Shown piece after piece: positions 54,025 to 62,283 of a DNA stretch of 64,000 nucleotides. How positions within the stretch are numbered: the stretch's first letter is position 1; each line of letters begins with the position of its first letter. Below the pieces are notes generated by a model. The model saw only the letters and a program-made list of their open reading frames with translations. It searched no databases and was not told the origin of the DNA. Source of the DNA: Microbulbifer harenosus (lineage in GTDB: Bacteria > Pseudomonadota > Gammaproteobacteria > Pseudomonadales > Cellvibrionaceae). The stretch lies in the NCBI RefSeq assembly GCF_005771435.1, contig NZ_VANI01000009.1, positions 274,703 to 338,702 of the forward strand, read 5' to 3'. The position numbers were made by a program, and so were the translations under genes.

Positions 54025-55095
54025 CTACTGTTGATTCATTGTCAATTTGGTGGGGTCGACCACCACATGGCGAATGCGTTTGCGTCCGACGGTATACGAG
54101 ATATGTACCAGGCCGTCATCGGTCTGGATCACCGCCGGATACCCGTAGCCCTCCTTGATCGGTTCCGCCTCCAGCGTCAGTACCGGATACCAGCGTTCAC
54201 CATCCTGAGACAGGGCGATATTCATTGGATAGCGCGGGCCTTTTCCGGGCGTGTTGGGCGCGTGGGCCGCGTGGTTGTACACCAGCAGTTGCAGGCCACT
54301 GGCCAGGGTTACCGCATCGGTGCCGGAATTCGGGTTGGGTAGATCAATCGCGGCCAAGGGCGTCCAGCTCCGGCCCCTGTCGTAAGACCAGGTGCTGGCC
54401 ATCACTCCCTGTTTGGTACGCGCCAGCGCCTGCAGGCGCCCATCCGCGTAGGTGAGAATACTCGGCTGGATCGCGTCCAGCCCCGGGCCCGGGTCCACCT
54501 CCGGGGTCCGCGTCCAGCTCTGGCCCTGGTCTTTCGACTGCTCAAAATGCAAACGCCACTGCCCGTTGTCCTCGGTACTCGACGGCGCCAGCCAGGCGCC
54601 CATACCGGTGGTGATCGGCTTGTTTTTCACCGGGCCGATAACACCATCGGGCAGCCGGGCAGGGCGGCTCCAGGTTACGCCATCATCCACAGACTGCGTC
54701 ATCATGCCCCACCACTCGCGGGGATTGGGGCCCACCTTGTAAAACAGCGTGAGTGGCTGGCCGGGTGACTGGAACAATACCGGGTTCCAGGTCGGCATCG
54801 CGTTACCGGCACTGTCGCGGCCCGTGGCGACCTTCATTGCCGGTAGCCACTCGCCATCGACCCAGCGGGCCACATAAATCGCCACGTCATAGTGGCGCTC
54901 GTGGGTACCGCCAAACCAGGCCGCCAGCAGCGCACCACTTTCGGTTTGCACCAGTGTGGAAGCGTGGCTCTGCGGATAGCCCGCATCGGCATTGATCCAG
55001 CTGCGGCTGACGACCGCCTCATTTTGAACATTGCGATCGGTCGTCGTCACACAACCGGCACACAGCAATACCACTGCCAGCACCCACTGCTTCAT
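54025..55095 (-). CDS. Sialidase-fold (BNR) lipoprotein
   Basis: 356 residues, lipobox LLCAGC (Cys15). Six-bladed sialidase-like propeller with Asp-box-like SVDDGVTW, SKDQGQSW, SYDRGRSW and SQDGERW, and GTHERHYDVAIYVAR, NKPITTGMGAWLAPSS, NHAAHAPNTPGKGPRYPMN. It is annotated in many marine bacteria as exo-alpha-sialidase, but the family (sialidase superfamily, often with rhamnogalacturonan or ulvan clusters) has unproven substrates. ATG at 55095 with GGGG upstream; 17 in-frame upstream codons are rejected. Convergent with the esterase. Confidence 0.78.
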   Translation of the reverse strand: MKQWVLAVVLLCAGCVTTTDRNVQNEAVVSRSWINADAGYPQSHASTLVQTESGALLAAWFGGTHERHYDVAIYVARWVDGEWLPAMKVATGRDSAGNAMPTWNPVLFQSPGQPLTLFYKVGPNPREWWGMMTQSVDDGVTWSRPARLPDGVIGPVKNKPITTGMGAWLAPSSTEDNGQWRLHFEQSKDQGQSWTRTPEVDPGPGLDAIQPSILTYADGRLQALARTKQGVMASTWSYDRGRSWTPLAAIDLPNPNSGTDAVTLASGLQLLVYNHAAHAPNTPGKGPRYPMNIALSQDGERWYPVLTLEAEPIKEGYGYPAVIQTDDGLVHISYTVGRKRIRHVVVDPTKLTMNQQ

Positions 55096-55356
55096 CGTAA
55101 TCCCCGGTAAAACGTAATTCACGGCTAACAACAGGTGGAAATTCAAAACTAGGATCGCCCCGTTCTTGAATACGTCCGCTGTCAGCCGTTGATTCTACAC
55201 AAGACAAGAATTTATGTGGAAATACATGCCTGAAATAATGACCGCCGCAAACAGGCTGGCCCGGGCGCTTGCTACGCTTTGAGGATGGTCAGGCGGCGGG
55301 CGAAACCACTTCGCTATAGTGGTAGCGCCAATTTCTTTTATCTGCGGAGGCTGAAC

Positions 55357-55815
55357 GTGCAAGTCGAGACCCTGAGGGATGTGTTGGTGTGGACCCGTGA
55401 GTTCCACAAAAACTTAGCCGCCTGCCTGCAACACTGTGCGGGCAAGAATGAGAATGCACGCTCCCAGATGCTGCTCGCATACCTGGCGCGGCACGAGAAG
55501 GAACTCACGGAGACCGTCGACGGCTTCGTCGACACCGCCGAAACCCGGGCGCTGAATACCTGGTGCTACGACTATATGGACAAGCACCCCATATTGCACA
55601 GCGTGCACTGCGACGCGCCTTTCCAGGATCTTGAACCCGATGAAATCATGAGTGTCGTCAGCAACCAGCACGACCAGGTGATCGAACTCTACCGCTACCT
55701 GTACGGCAGAGCCGACATTGAGGAGACTCGAGAGCTAATGGAAGAGCTGAAGTCGCTGGAAGAACAGCAGATCAAACAGATGGTGCAAGGCGTGAACCGG
55801 ATGCGGGATATGTGA
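55357..55815 (+). CDS. Uncharacterised helical protein, 152 residues
   Basis: GTG start at 55357 chosen because a perfect GGAGG lies six bases upstream (55346-55350). The product is nearly all alpha-helical with no membrane segment: VQVETLRDVLVWTREFHKNL, MLLAYLARHEKELTETVDGF, LNTWCYDYMDKHPI, VVSNQHDQVIELYRYLYGRA and a C-terminal Glu/Gln-rich helix. Several His residues and the helix spacing recall ferritin/hemerythrin-like four-helix bundles, but ligand residues are not clearly conserved, so no function is assigned. Confidence 0.7.
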   Translation: MQVETLRDVLVWTREFHKNLAACLQHCAGKNENARSQMLLAYLARHEKELTETVDGFVDTAETRALNTWCYDYMDKHPILHSVHCDAPFQDLEPDEIMSVVSNQHDQVIELYRYLYGRADIEETRELMEELKSLEEQQIKQMVQGVNRMRDM

Positions 55816-56005
55816 TTCGCTACTGCCAGTAGTATTGGCACAGGGATTTAGATGAAATCGCGCACAGGGATGCGTTTCACTATATTCCAGGCGGATCGGA
55901 GAGGTTTAAATCAATGGCCGCTGGAAATTACGATTGAGGCCGCATTCACCGGAGACCGCCACAAAGGTGCTGAGCGTTGGCCGTCCGGTGAGGAGCTTGG
56001 TTAGA

Positions 56006-56416
56006 TTACGATGCGTCAATCTTGGTTATTGTTCCGAGAGAAACCGCAACCAGTTTTTCCTCGCCATCTGCTTGGGCGTATACCTTACATTCACATGTGG
56101 ATTGGCGTTTTCCTGAATATAAGACTGTTGACCTGGCGATCAATTTATCTCCGATTGCTGGTCGAACATAGTTTACTTTGTACTCTGAGGTGACACAGTT
56201 TCCTAACACTGACGCTCCGGCAAAAGTAATACAGTTGTCAGCTAAATAACTAACGACACCACCATGCGCAAAGCCATTGTTTTGCTTGAGATCATCTCGA
56301 ATTTCGAGGCTCAATTCAGCAGATCCGGTTTCAAATGCTTCCAACTTTGCTCCTAAAAGTAAGCTGAAAGATTGCTGTGACAAAATTTCTTTCCCTTTTT
56401 CTAACATATCGCTCAA
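56006..56416 (-). CDS. PaaI-type hotdog thioesterase
   Basis: 136 residues. The hotdog signature GFAHGGVVSYLADNCITFAG includes the catalytic-type Gly-Gly and the Asp in the long helix, followed by VNYVRPAIGDKLIARSTVLYSGKR. The family hydrolyses phenylacetyl- or aliphatic acyl-CoA; substrate unknown. This gene is clearly AT-richer than its neighbours, a sign of possible acquisition. Confidence 0.85.
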   Translation of the reverse strand: MSDMLEKGKEILSQQSFSLLLGAKLEAFETGSAELSLEIRDDLKQNNGFAHGGVVSYLADNCITFAGASVLGNCVTSEYKVNYVRPAIGDKLIARSTVLYSGKRQSTCECKVYAQADGEEKLVAVSLGTITKIDAS

Positions 56417-56639
56417 TTTTCAGCTCCTTCTTCAGTATTCCGGAAATTTAGCGCCCTGATCACACGCTTGTTGCTAGCAATTTAGCTGCCCATCTCGCAA
56501 ATTCGGGTTCAATGTTCTTTTGATAGAGTCATAAGGCTAAAGGCAATTAACACCAATGGGGGCGCAATGGGACTGACGTCCCATAATTGTGTTTTTTTAA
56601 GTGCTATTCGGAGGAATATATTCCCAAAGTTTCTGACAC

Positions 56640-57536
56640 TCAATCCGCGAGAACATTTCCTATTTGTTCGCGAATCCAACGATGAGCGCTGTGGCCATGA
56701 TTGCGTTCATGCCACACCATGCCTACCGGAAATCCCGTCGCGACGATGGGGGCTTTGACTATTTTGAGGTCGGTCCGCTTTTCAACCAAACGCCACGGCA
56801 CCAGTGCCACCAGATGTGATTGTGCAACAAGTTCCGGAATAAACAGAAATGATGGGACAGACAGCACCACGTTGCGTGAATGCCCCAGCGCCTGGAGAGC
56901 CTGGTCCACCGGTGTGAAAAAGCCGCCACCACTTAGCGAAACCACCGCATGCTCGAGCAGCGTATAGTCTTCAAGGGTCATATCGCCAGTGAGCTGCGGG
57001 TGGTCCTTCCGGCCGACCAGTACATAGTGCTCATCGTATAAGTGCCTGGTGCGCAGGAGAGGGGGAGCCTCATCCGGTGTCATTAGCGCAAGATCCACTT
57101 CACCACGCACCATCTGGGTTTCCAACCGCGACGGTTCCAGGTTGCGTATGGCTATCCGGATATTGGGTGCCTGCTGTCTTAATGTCTGAATAAGCGACAA
57201 GCCGATAACGGTTTGAAGGTAGTCGGTGCATGCCAGTGTGACGGACAGATTTGCCGATAACGGATCAAAATGTTGGTGCGTTGTCACCGTATCCCGCACC
57301 TGGTCCAGCGCCAGGCGCAGCGGAGTGAGCAGCTCCAGGGCCATGGTGGTGGGCGTCATCCCGCGCTGGGCTGGGATCAACAACGGATCATTGAACATGT
57401 CCCGCAGGCGGTTCAGCTGGGCGCTGACGGCGGGTTGGCTGAGATGCAGACGCTCAGCAGCCCTAGTGACATTCTGCTCCTCCAGCAATGCCTCCAGTGT
57501 CGCCAGCAGATTGAGATCGAGTCGCTTGGTATTCAT
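56640..57536 (-). CDS. LysR-family regulator of the divergent quinone reductase
   Basis: 298 residues. HTH (LDLNLLATLEALLEEQNVTRAAERLHLSQPAVSAQLNRLRDMF) then a NodD-like effector domain (ANLSVTLACTDYLQTVIGLSL, DLALMTPDEAPPLLRTRHLYDEHYVLVG). It is separated by 121 bases from an oxidoreductase in the opposite direction; that gene is the likely target. ATG at 57536 gives MNTKRLDLNLL; the long in-frame upstream part overlaps the neighbour's promoter and is rejected. Confidence 0.9.
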   Translation of the reverse strand: MNTKRLDLNLLATLEALLEEQNVTRAAERLHLSQPAVSAQLNRLRDMFNDPLLIPAQRGMTPTTMALELLTPLRLALDQVRDTVTTHQHFDPLSANLSVTLACTDYLQTVIGLSLIQTLRQQAPNIRIAIRNLEPSRLETQMVRGEVDLALMTPDEAPPLLRTRHLYDEHYVLVGRKDHPQLTGDMTLEDYTLLEHAVVSLSGGGFFTPVDQALQALGHSRNVVLSVPSFLFIPELVAQSHLVALVPWRLVEKRTDLKIVKAPIVATGFPVGMVWHERNHGHSAHRWIREQIGNVLAD

Positions 57537-57623
57537 TTGCTGGATGGTAGGGCATAAAACATCAAATTTCACGGATAGCTTGTTCCAGCACACACTAGCA
57601 ACTGTATCGAACACACCGGAATA

Positions 57624-57638
57624 CCCTGCCAGGCAGGG
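57624..57638. other. CCCTGCC-A-GGCAGGG dyad
   Basis: A perfect 7-bp dyad around one base, 20 bases ahead of the quinone reductase start. It could be an operator or a leader hairpin; I cannot tell which. Confidence 0.35.
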
Positions 57639-57657
57639 CTTACATGAGGATGAAATA

Positions 57658-58428
57658 ATGTCCAAAACCGTATTGATAGTGTATGCACACCCGGAGCCAA
57701 CCTCGCTAACCCGCCAGTTTGTTGCTGTTACGGAACAGGTTCTTGCAGGGCAGGGCCATACCGTATTGCAGAGCGACCTATACGGCATGGGCTGGAAAGC
57801 CACATTTGACGAGCACGACTTCCCCAACCGGGTAAACCGTGATCGGTTAGCCTATGTTCAGGAGTCGGGACACGCATACACCACAAATCAGCAAACCGAG
57901 GACGTCGCCGCAGAACAGGCCAAGCTGCTCGCAGCCGATGCCGTCATACTGCAATTTCCGCTGTGGTGGTTTGGTATGCCCGCCATTCTCAAGGGCTGGA
58001 TAGACCGCGTTTATGCCTATGGCTTCGCCTACGGATACAAAAACGAGGGCAATCGCTACCGCTATGGAGATGGCATCCTCAAAGGGAAGCGCGCGTTACT
58101 GTCGGTCATGGTGGGCGGCCCGGCCACCGACTACTCCCCTCGCGGCATTAACGGTCCGCTGGAGGAATTGCTGTTTCCCATCACCCACGGTGCGCTGTTC
58201 TTTCCCGGCATGGATGTATTGCCTACCCATGCCGTCTTCGGAACCGGCAGTTTGACAGAAGCTACGGTAGATAAAGAGTTGACCGCCTGGTGCGAACGTC
58301 TCAAACATATTTTTGATGAGTCGCCCATTCCGTTTCGACGCCAGAACAGCGGGCAGTACCAGGGAAACATCCTTGCTGACCATATCGCGGAAGGGGAGGC
58401 AGGGATCGCGGTCCATATCGACAACTAA
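57658..58428 (+). CDS. NAD(P)H dehydrogenase (quinone), flavodoxin-fold
   Basis: 256 residues of the NQO1/MdaB/KefF fold: VLIVYAHPEPTSLTRQF, ADAVILQFPLWWFGMPAILKGWIDRVYAYGFAYG and VMVGGPATDYSP. FAD-dependent two-electron reduction of quinones or azo compounds is expected. ATG at 57658 with GAGGA upstream. Its inducer would be sensed by the divergent LysR protein, which is an inference. Confidence 0.9.
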   Translation: MSKTVLIVYAHPEPTSLTRQFVAVTEQVLAGQGHTVLQSDLYGMGWKATFDEHDFPNRVNRDRLAYVQESGHAYTTNQQTEDVAAEQAKLLAADAVILQFPLWWFGMPAILKGWIDRVYAYGFAYGYKNEGNRYRYGDGILKGKRALLSVMVGGPATDYSPRGINGPLEELLFPITHGALFFPGMDVLPTHAVFGTGSLTEATVDKELTAWCERLKHIFDESPIPFRRQNSGQYQGNILADHIAEGEAGIAVHIDN

Positions 58429-58432
58429 GCTT

Positions 58433-58542
58433 GGGCGCCTCTAAAAATTCATTGCTGGTCACCCCCGCGAAGGCGGGGGTCCAGTAGCCACTGGATTTCC
58501 GGACTCCCGTCTTTGTGGGAATGACGATTTTTAGAGGTGCCC
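58433..58542 (-). repeat. Small terminal-repeat element (MITE-like), copy 2
   Basis: 110 bp, terminal inverted repeat GGGCGCCTCTAAAAAT against ATTTTTAGAGGTGCCC (one mismatch). Inner part carries CACCCCCGCGAAGGCGGGGG and, reversed, GTCATTCCCAC. Same family as 47364-47474, opposite orientation. Directly after the quinone reductase stop. Confidence 0.82.
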
Positions 58543-58585
58543 GCGCGATTAATTGGGCGCTGACCATGTTTTTCCATCCGTTGGC

Positions 58586-59260
58586 TTATCTTGTCTCCGC
58601 GACGACCAGTAACGATATCGGCAACTTTGTATCCGGATGGCTGGGTTCCGCCAAGTCAATGATGGCGTACTCGCACGCACGCAATAATTTCACCGACGAG
58701 CCGAGGGTGCGGAAGTACCAGGGCATCGGTTGCCACACACCCTCAAAGCTTCGAAAATCCTCTTCACGCCAACCGTCACAATAATCGCCACATACCGACC
58801 AAGGGTGTACCGTCTGGATCACTAATTTTCCGCCTGGAACGAGTAGTTGCCTGACGGCTCGCAACAACGCAGCAATCTCTTCATGAAGTATCGCAAAGTT
58901 AGCGGAGACAACATCGAAACCGCTGCCTATATCGCTGGCCCCATCAACCAAATCTGCATATGTGCAGACGTGAAAGATGCCACCTCCAGACGACTGAGCC
59001 GCTTCAATTAAGTTAGGTGAGCCATCTATGCCTACACCGTCAACACCGTGCTTCGCAAGAGCCCGGATTAGCCAGCCTTCACCGCAGCCCAAGTCCAACA
59101 CTCGCCTCGGTTGTTGCGCGAGAACGGCCTCGACAATGGAGCGATCTGTCACGAGTCGGCGGCTTTCGATACCGCCGCCACGTACAGCGGCTGTCCATGC
59201 ATCGGCGTTCAAGATCCAGCTTTTTGCTATATCGGCTGATTGATCAGAACTCTGGTTCAT
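58586..59260 (-). CDS. Class I SAM-dependent methyltransferase
   Basis: 224 residues, motif I VLDLGCGEGWLIRALAKHGVDGVGIDGS and motif IV FDVVSANFAILHE, then LVPGGKLVIQTVHPW. Ubiquinone-methylase-like fold; substrate unknown. The first about 40 codons and the upstream region recur as a broken copy at 62095-62259. The intact gene starts at ATG 59260 (MNQSSDQSADIAKSW). It marks the left edge of the AT-richer accessory patch. Confidence 0.85.
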   Translation of the reverse strand: MNQSSDQSADIAKSWILNADAWTAAVRGGGIESRRLVTDRSIVEAVLAQQPRRVLDLGCGEGWLIRALAKHGVDGVGIDGSPNLIEAAQSSGGGIFHVCTYADLVDGASDIGSGFDVVSANFAILHEEIAALLRAVRQLLVPGGKLVIQTVHPWSVCGDYCDGWREEDFRSFEGVWQPMPWYFRTLGSSVKLLRACEYAIIDLAEPSHPDTKLPISLLVVAETR

Positions 59261-59346
59261 TCAGAAAAACCTCGGGATTAGGACGGTGTCTACTGTTCGA
59301 GGGTAACTCGGATTTGTAACGCCGCGGGCAGGCTTGTTATTTGAGT

Positions 59347-59976
59347 TCAAACCCCATGCGCCAACCACTTACAAGGCTCCATGCTCATTTCTGTAAACTT
59401 CGCTGTAAACGATGAATTCAGGGGGCTGCACGCATAAACACCGAAACTCACTACATTTTTGGCCGGCAAAGGTGGATTACATTTACCCATTTCTGCCGTA
59501 GTTTCGCCAAGTTTGTGTAGGTGAAATATGCGCATTTGTTTGAAAACAACACCATCAAACGATGATTCGATTAAGAAATCTGGACCCCGGCGACTCAAGC
59601 GATACCAAATTTCTTTTGGTAGCGTAATATCAGATGTTGCCCAATCGGAGTAACCAAGATTCGTGACCACGCTTCCTAGTCTTGAAAACTCTTTATTTTC
59701 ATACTCAATAGAAGCCTTGAACCAGTTTTCGCTGTCCAGATAAATAATCACCCCGCATTGATCAAACTGCGCTTGGTAGTCAAAGTTTACTTTCGTTGTA
59801 AATGTAAAGTTTTCTCCTGACTCTATCTGCAATGCGGGAGCATTGTCATTGCGAAATCCATAGTAGGAGCGCTGCCAAAAATCTGTACCGGGTTCTGTTG
59901 TTATCGAAACTGATTCAGGAGTAACTTCACTAACGTTCGGCTTAAAAATCCACTTTCCCAGTGTAAAATCTACCAT
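59347..59976 (-). CDS. DUF1349 protein (concanavalin-like lectin fold)
   Basis: 209 residues. The family features are FWQRSYYGFRNDNAPAL, FTFTTKVNFDYQAQFDQCGVIIYLDSENWFKASIEYEN, and WYRLSRRGPDFLIESSFDG. The fold is a beta-sandwich like concanavalin A/galactose-binding; yeast relatives have been called regulators of enolase. No signal peptide. Composition is AT-richer than the main chromosome, consistent with transfer. Confidence 0.75.
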   Translation of the reverse strand: MVDFTLGKWIFKPNVSEVTPESVSITTEPGTDFWQRSYYGFRNDNAPALQIESGENFTFTTKVNFDYQAQFDQCGVIIYLDSENWFKASIEYENKEFSRLGSVVTNLGYSDWATSDITLPKEIWYRLSRRGPDFLIESSFDGVVFKQMRIFHLHKLGETTAEMGKCNPPLPAKNVVSFGVYACSPLNSSFTAKFTEMSMEPCKWLAHGV

Positions 59977-60065
59977 TGCTAAACTTCTTTATAATGAACC
60001 GTAATCTGTTTATTCGCATACGTCACCAGCGAGAATGGCTTACCTTGTGTGCGTTTTGGGCAAAA

Positions 60066-60136
60066 ATGGGAGTTGTGCCGTCAGCGGCTCCTGACCCACT
60101 GAGAACCGTACGCGCAGGTTTCCTCGCATACAATTC
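60066..60136 (-). other. Decayed group II intron 3' end (domains V-VI)
   Basis: Read on the minus strand, GTATGCGAGGAAACCTGCGC then GTACGGTTCTCAG resembles intron domain V with its GAAA loop; the catalytic AGC is replaced by AAT. It is followed by a GTGGGTCAG...CTGACGG...CTCCCAT stem-loop that fits domain VI and a 3' terminus. No intron 5' part or reverse transcriptase lies next to it, so it is a remnant. Assignment rests on motif resemblance only. Confidence 0.4.
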
Positions 60137-60249
60137 AAGCCACAGAGGAAAATTCAACCCGGCGGCTTGACTTGTATCAACAATTTGCGCTCCACACTAT
60201 GCCATCTTCGCTGTCCGGAGACTACAAGCTCTGCGGCGAATTCGAAGCG

Positions 60250-60714
60250 TTAAACATCCGGCTCAACATAGCCTCCCGTCCAATAGTCTATTAGCGACTT
60301 ACCTGGAAATAACACTACAAGCTGTTCTGTTTCATGCCCCCCAACGGTATCCCCAGTCATGGCCATGGAGTACGCCCGCTGCCCCCCGTTCACCGGGAGT
60401 TCAAAAATGTACAAACGATAATTGTACCGGGCCATAATTTCCTGGACTTCGGGGTCTTTAGTTCTGAATAAGCAGTGTGGGCATGATGCGGTAGATATGT
60501 AGCCGCTATCCTGCGATGACTCTAATGAGTGCGTCATAAGGCTTTCACTCATTTCAGCTGCAATTCGCTCCATGTCATCAGCTCTTAGAATTTCATAGTA
60601 TCTCTGGGCTAACCTAGCATTTTTTGGCTTCCAATCCACCGAGCTGGCTATATTTCCACAACGGTAAAGGTAATCAGACTCGAAATCATGTTTGTCGCAA
60701 CGATATCTTGGCAT
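60250..60714 (-). CDS. Hypothetical protein, 154 residues
   Basis: I do not recognise this gene. It has a cysteine/histidine pair at the start (YRCDKHDFE), CxxC in TASCPHCLF, and FELPVNGGQRAYSMAMTGDTVGGHE followed by LVVLFPGKSLIDYWTGGYVEPD. No membrane segment or signal peptide. The paired cysteines suggest zinc binding (inference). Its stop codon lies inside GTTTAAC on the minus strand, an attC-like core discussed in the findings. Composition is AT-richer. Confidence 0.5.
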   Translation of the reverse strand: MPRYRCDKHDFESDYLYRCGNIASSVDWKPKNARLAQRYYEILRADDMERIAAEMSESLMTHSLESSQDSGYISTASCPHCLFRTKDPEVQEIMARYNYRLYIFELPVNGGQRAYSMAMTGDTVGGHETEQLVVLFPGKSLIDYWTGGYVEPDV

Positions 60715-60957
60715 TTAAATCATTCCTTTGTTTTTACCTTCGAAGTTTTTAGAAAAGGAAATTCATACGTCATAATTCCAAATAAGCGCCCCCTTGGACT
60801 ATTGAGCTGTCGGTGAGGGCCGCAGGGCAAGAGTAAACTATCTCTCTTGTGTATTCCCAGTATGAGCATGAAATAATGTGTTGAAAGCCCACAGTCTCAG
60901 CCAGTCACCTCGCTAGGGCTAATCAACTGTGATTTTGTAGGGTGAAATGAAAAGGCG

Positions 60958-61173
60958 TTGAAATTGATTTCTCTGACCGCAGCGTTGCTTTTCGCGACCT
61001 GCGGTACGACAGCGGAAGATGATTTAAGTGTCGATAACTCGGGAAAGTTCTGCACCGTACAGCATGCAGGTGGAAAAATTCCCACAAAGCTTGAACCGCC
61101 GTGCCTTTTTGTGAAAGACAAAAACGGCAAGATGCGCTCGTATACTTACCATCAGGCGCGAGACTCATTTTAG
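60958..61173 (+). CDS. Small exported cysteine-containing protein
   Basis: 71 residues from a TTG start at 60958. The N-terminus MKLISLTAALLFATCGTTAE looks like a signal peptide, possibly a lipoprotein signal. The mature part has two more cysteines (KFCTVQ, PPCLFVK) and ends YTYHQARDSF. It is the only plus-strand gene in a minus-strand group. Start and reality are uncertain: the ribosome site (AAAGG) is close to the start. No family recognised. Confidence 0.4.
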   Translation: MKLISLTAALLFATCGTTAEDDLSVDNSGKFCTVQHAGGKIPTKLEPPCLFVKDKNGKMRSYTYHQARDSF

Positions 61174-61263
61174 TGGGTAGCGACCGCGCAAAAAGGTAAA
61201 TGTCTTTGGGCGTCCCGCAGAGGTTCGTAGGGCCGAAGGGACTGCCGCACGTTGTTAAGTGGT

Positions 61264-61614
61264 TTAGTCTCCACGAAACACTAAAGGTTGACGCTTTTCT
61301 ACAGCAATTTCCGTTGCTTCTCTCAAATTTTTCAAGGCCTCTATTAGCAAGGGCTTATCCAAGGTTTCGAGACCTTTATGCATTGTTTCAAATCTGATTC
61401 TTGTCTTTTTTGTGAGACTAAGTCCCTCGATAACATTATCGATTACCTTTCGCAATCTCATACAATCTTCAACGCTGTATGTCGTATCTCCGTATTCATC
61501 AATATATGAGCCGCCAATATCGATGATAGGTAACAAATACTCTTGCACCTCGAAGCTTGGAAAGAACCAGTTCTTTCTCTTATCTTTTGAATTTGAGACA
61601 TTCCAACTGATCAT
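61264..61614 (-). CDS. Hypothetical protein, 116 residues
   Basis: The chosen start is ATG at 61614 (MISWNVSNSKDKRKNWFFPS). An in-frame ATG at 61695 would add a low-quality Pro/Ala leader that overlaps hairpins and is probably not coding. Features: FEVQEYLLPIIDIGGSYIDEYGD, MRLRKVIDNVIEGLSLTKKTRIRFETMHKGLE, then a helical end. It may be a small immunity-like or structural protein, but no family is recognised. An attC-like ACTTAAC (minus strand) follows the stop. Confidence 0.5.
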   Translation of the reverse strand: MISWNVSNSKDKRKNWFFPSFEVQEYLLPIIDIGGSYIDEYGDTTYSVEDCMRLRKVIDNVIEGLSLTKKTRIRFETMHKGLETLDKPLLIEALKNLREATEIAVEKRQPLVFRGD

Positions 61615-61702
61615 GGTTGTATTCTCAGCCCCCACGTTTGGGGCTTCAGTGAAGCATAGCGGAGCGGGGGGCTGCCCCGCAGGGGTGGACGACATGTGTT
61701 TG

Positions 61703-62086
61703 TTAAATATTTTTGGCTGTGAATTCTAATGCGCGCCTACCATGCATACCTTTAATGACAATACTTGAGCTTCTAGGCTCATGGAGAATATACGTTTCTC
61801 TGGCCCTGTTATCTGGCGATCCCAACGACGGTTCCGTAATTAACTTGTTGCCTGATATAGACCAGGAAAACTCACTATCCAGTGTGACATGACCAGATGA
61901 AATATAGGCTTCAATAAGCCCAGACCCATCTGGATAAAAAGTGACCGTTGTCACTTCGCCCTCCAAACTCCATTTGCCGATAAGCAGCTGCCGCGCAGAC
62001 TGATCGCTACCGGTATATGGCTGGTTGCTTACACAACCGAGCAATATAGAAACTATCAGAACTAGGTTCGGAGCGCTCATAGACAT
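61703..62086 (-). CDS. Small lipoprotein with lipocalin-like pattern
   Basis: 127 residues. Lipobox SILLGC (Cys18) after a hydrophobic signal. The mature part, LIGKWSLEGEVTTVTFYPDGSGLIEAYISSG, FSWSISGNKLITEP and RETYILHEPRSSSIVIKG, looks like a small beta-barrel of the lipocalin-like/DUF type; function unknown. Start ATG at 62086 (a second Met at residue 3 is possible). The gene begins directly after GTTAAAT and ends in ATTTAAC, which is unusual. AT-richer than the chromosome average. Confidence 0.6.
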   Translation of the reverse strand: MSMSAPNLVLIVSILLGCVSNQPYTGSDQSARQLLIGKWSLEGEVTTVTFYPDGSGLIEAYISSGHVTLDSEFSWSISGNKLITEPSLGSPDNRARETYILHEPRSSSIVIKGMHGRRALEFTAKNI

Positions 62087-62094
62087 TTAACGCC

Positions 62095-62214
62095 TCAATC
62101 AGCCACGAGTCGGTGGCCTTCGATATCGCCGCCACGAACAACGGCTGTCCATACATCAGCGTTCACGATCTAGCGTCGTGCTATATCGGCTGATTGATCA
62201 GAACTCTGGCTCAT
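62095..62214 (-). pseudogene. Broken copy of the 58586-59260 methyltransferase N-terminus
   Basis: From ATG 62214 the frame reads MSQSSDQSADIARR, a stop, then IVNADVWTAVVRGGDIEGHRLVAD and stop. This equals the start of the intact methyltransferase (MNQSSDQSADIAKSW, then about 25 residues further) with one nonsense change. Similarity continues upstream to about 62259 (leader region). The copy stops after about codon 39, next to GTTAAAT. Confidence 0.85.
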
Positions 62215-62283
62215 CCAAAAACCTCTCGGGATTAGGAAGGCGTCTACTGTTCGGAGAAATCGGGTCACCCCAGTCGGAACAGA

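Noticed and set aside
61640..61700. Hairpins GCCCCCACG...GGGGGC and GCGGGG...CCCCGC as a terminator
   Set aside because: Stems are GC-rich but no T-run follows on either strand; they were only considered as parts of a possible attC-like site.
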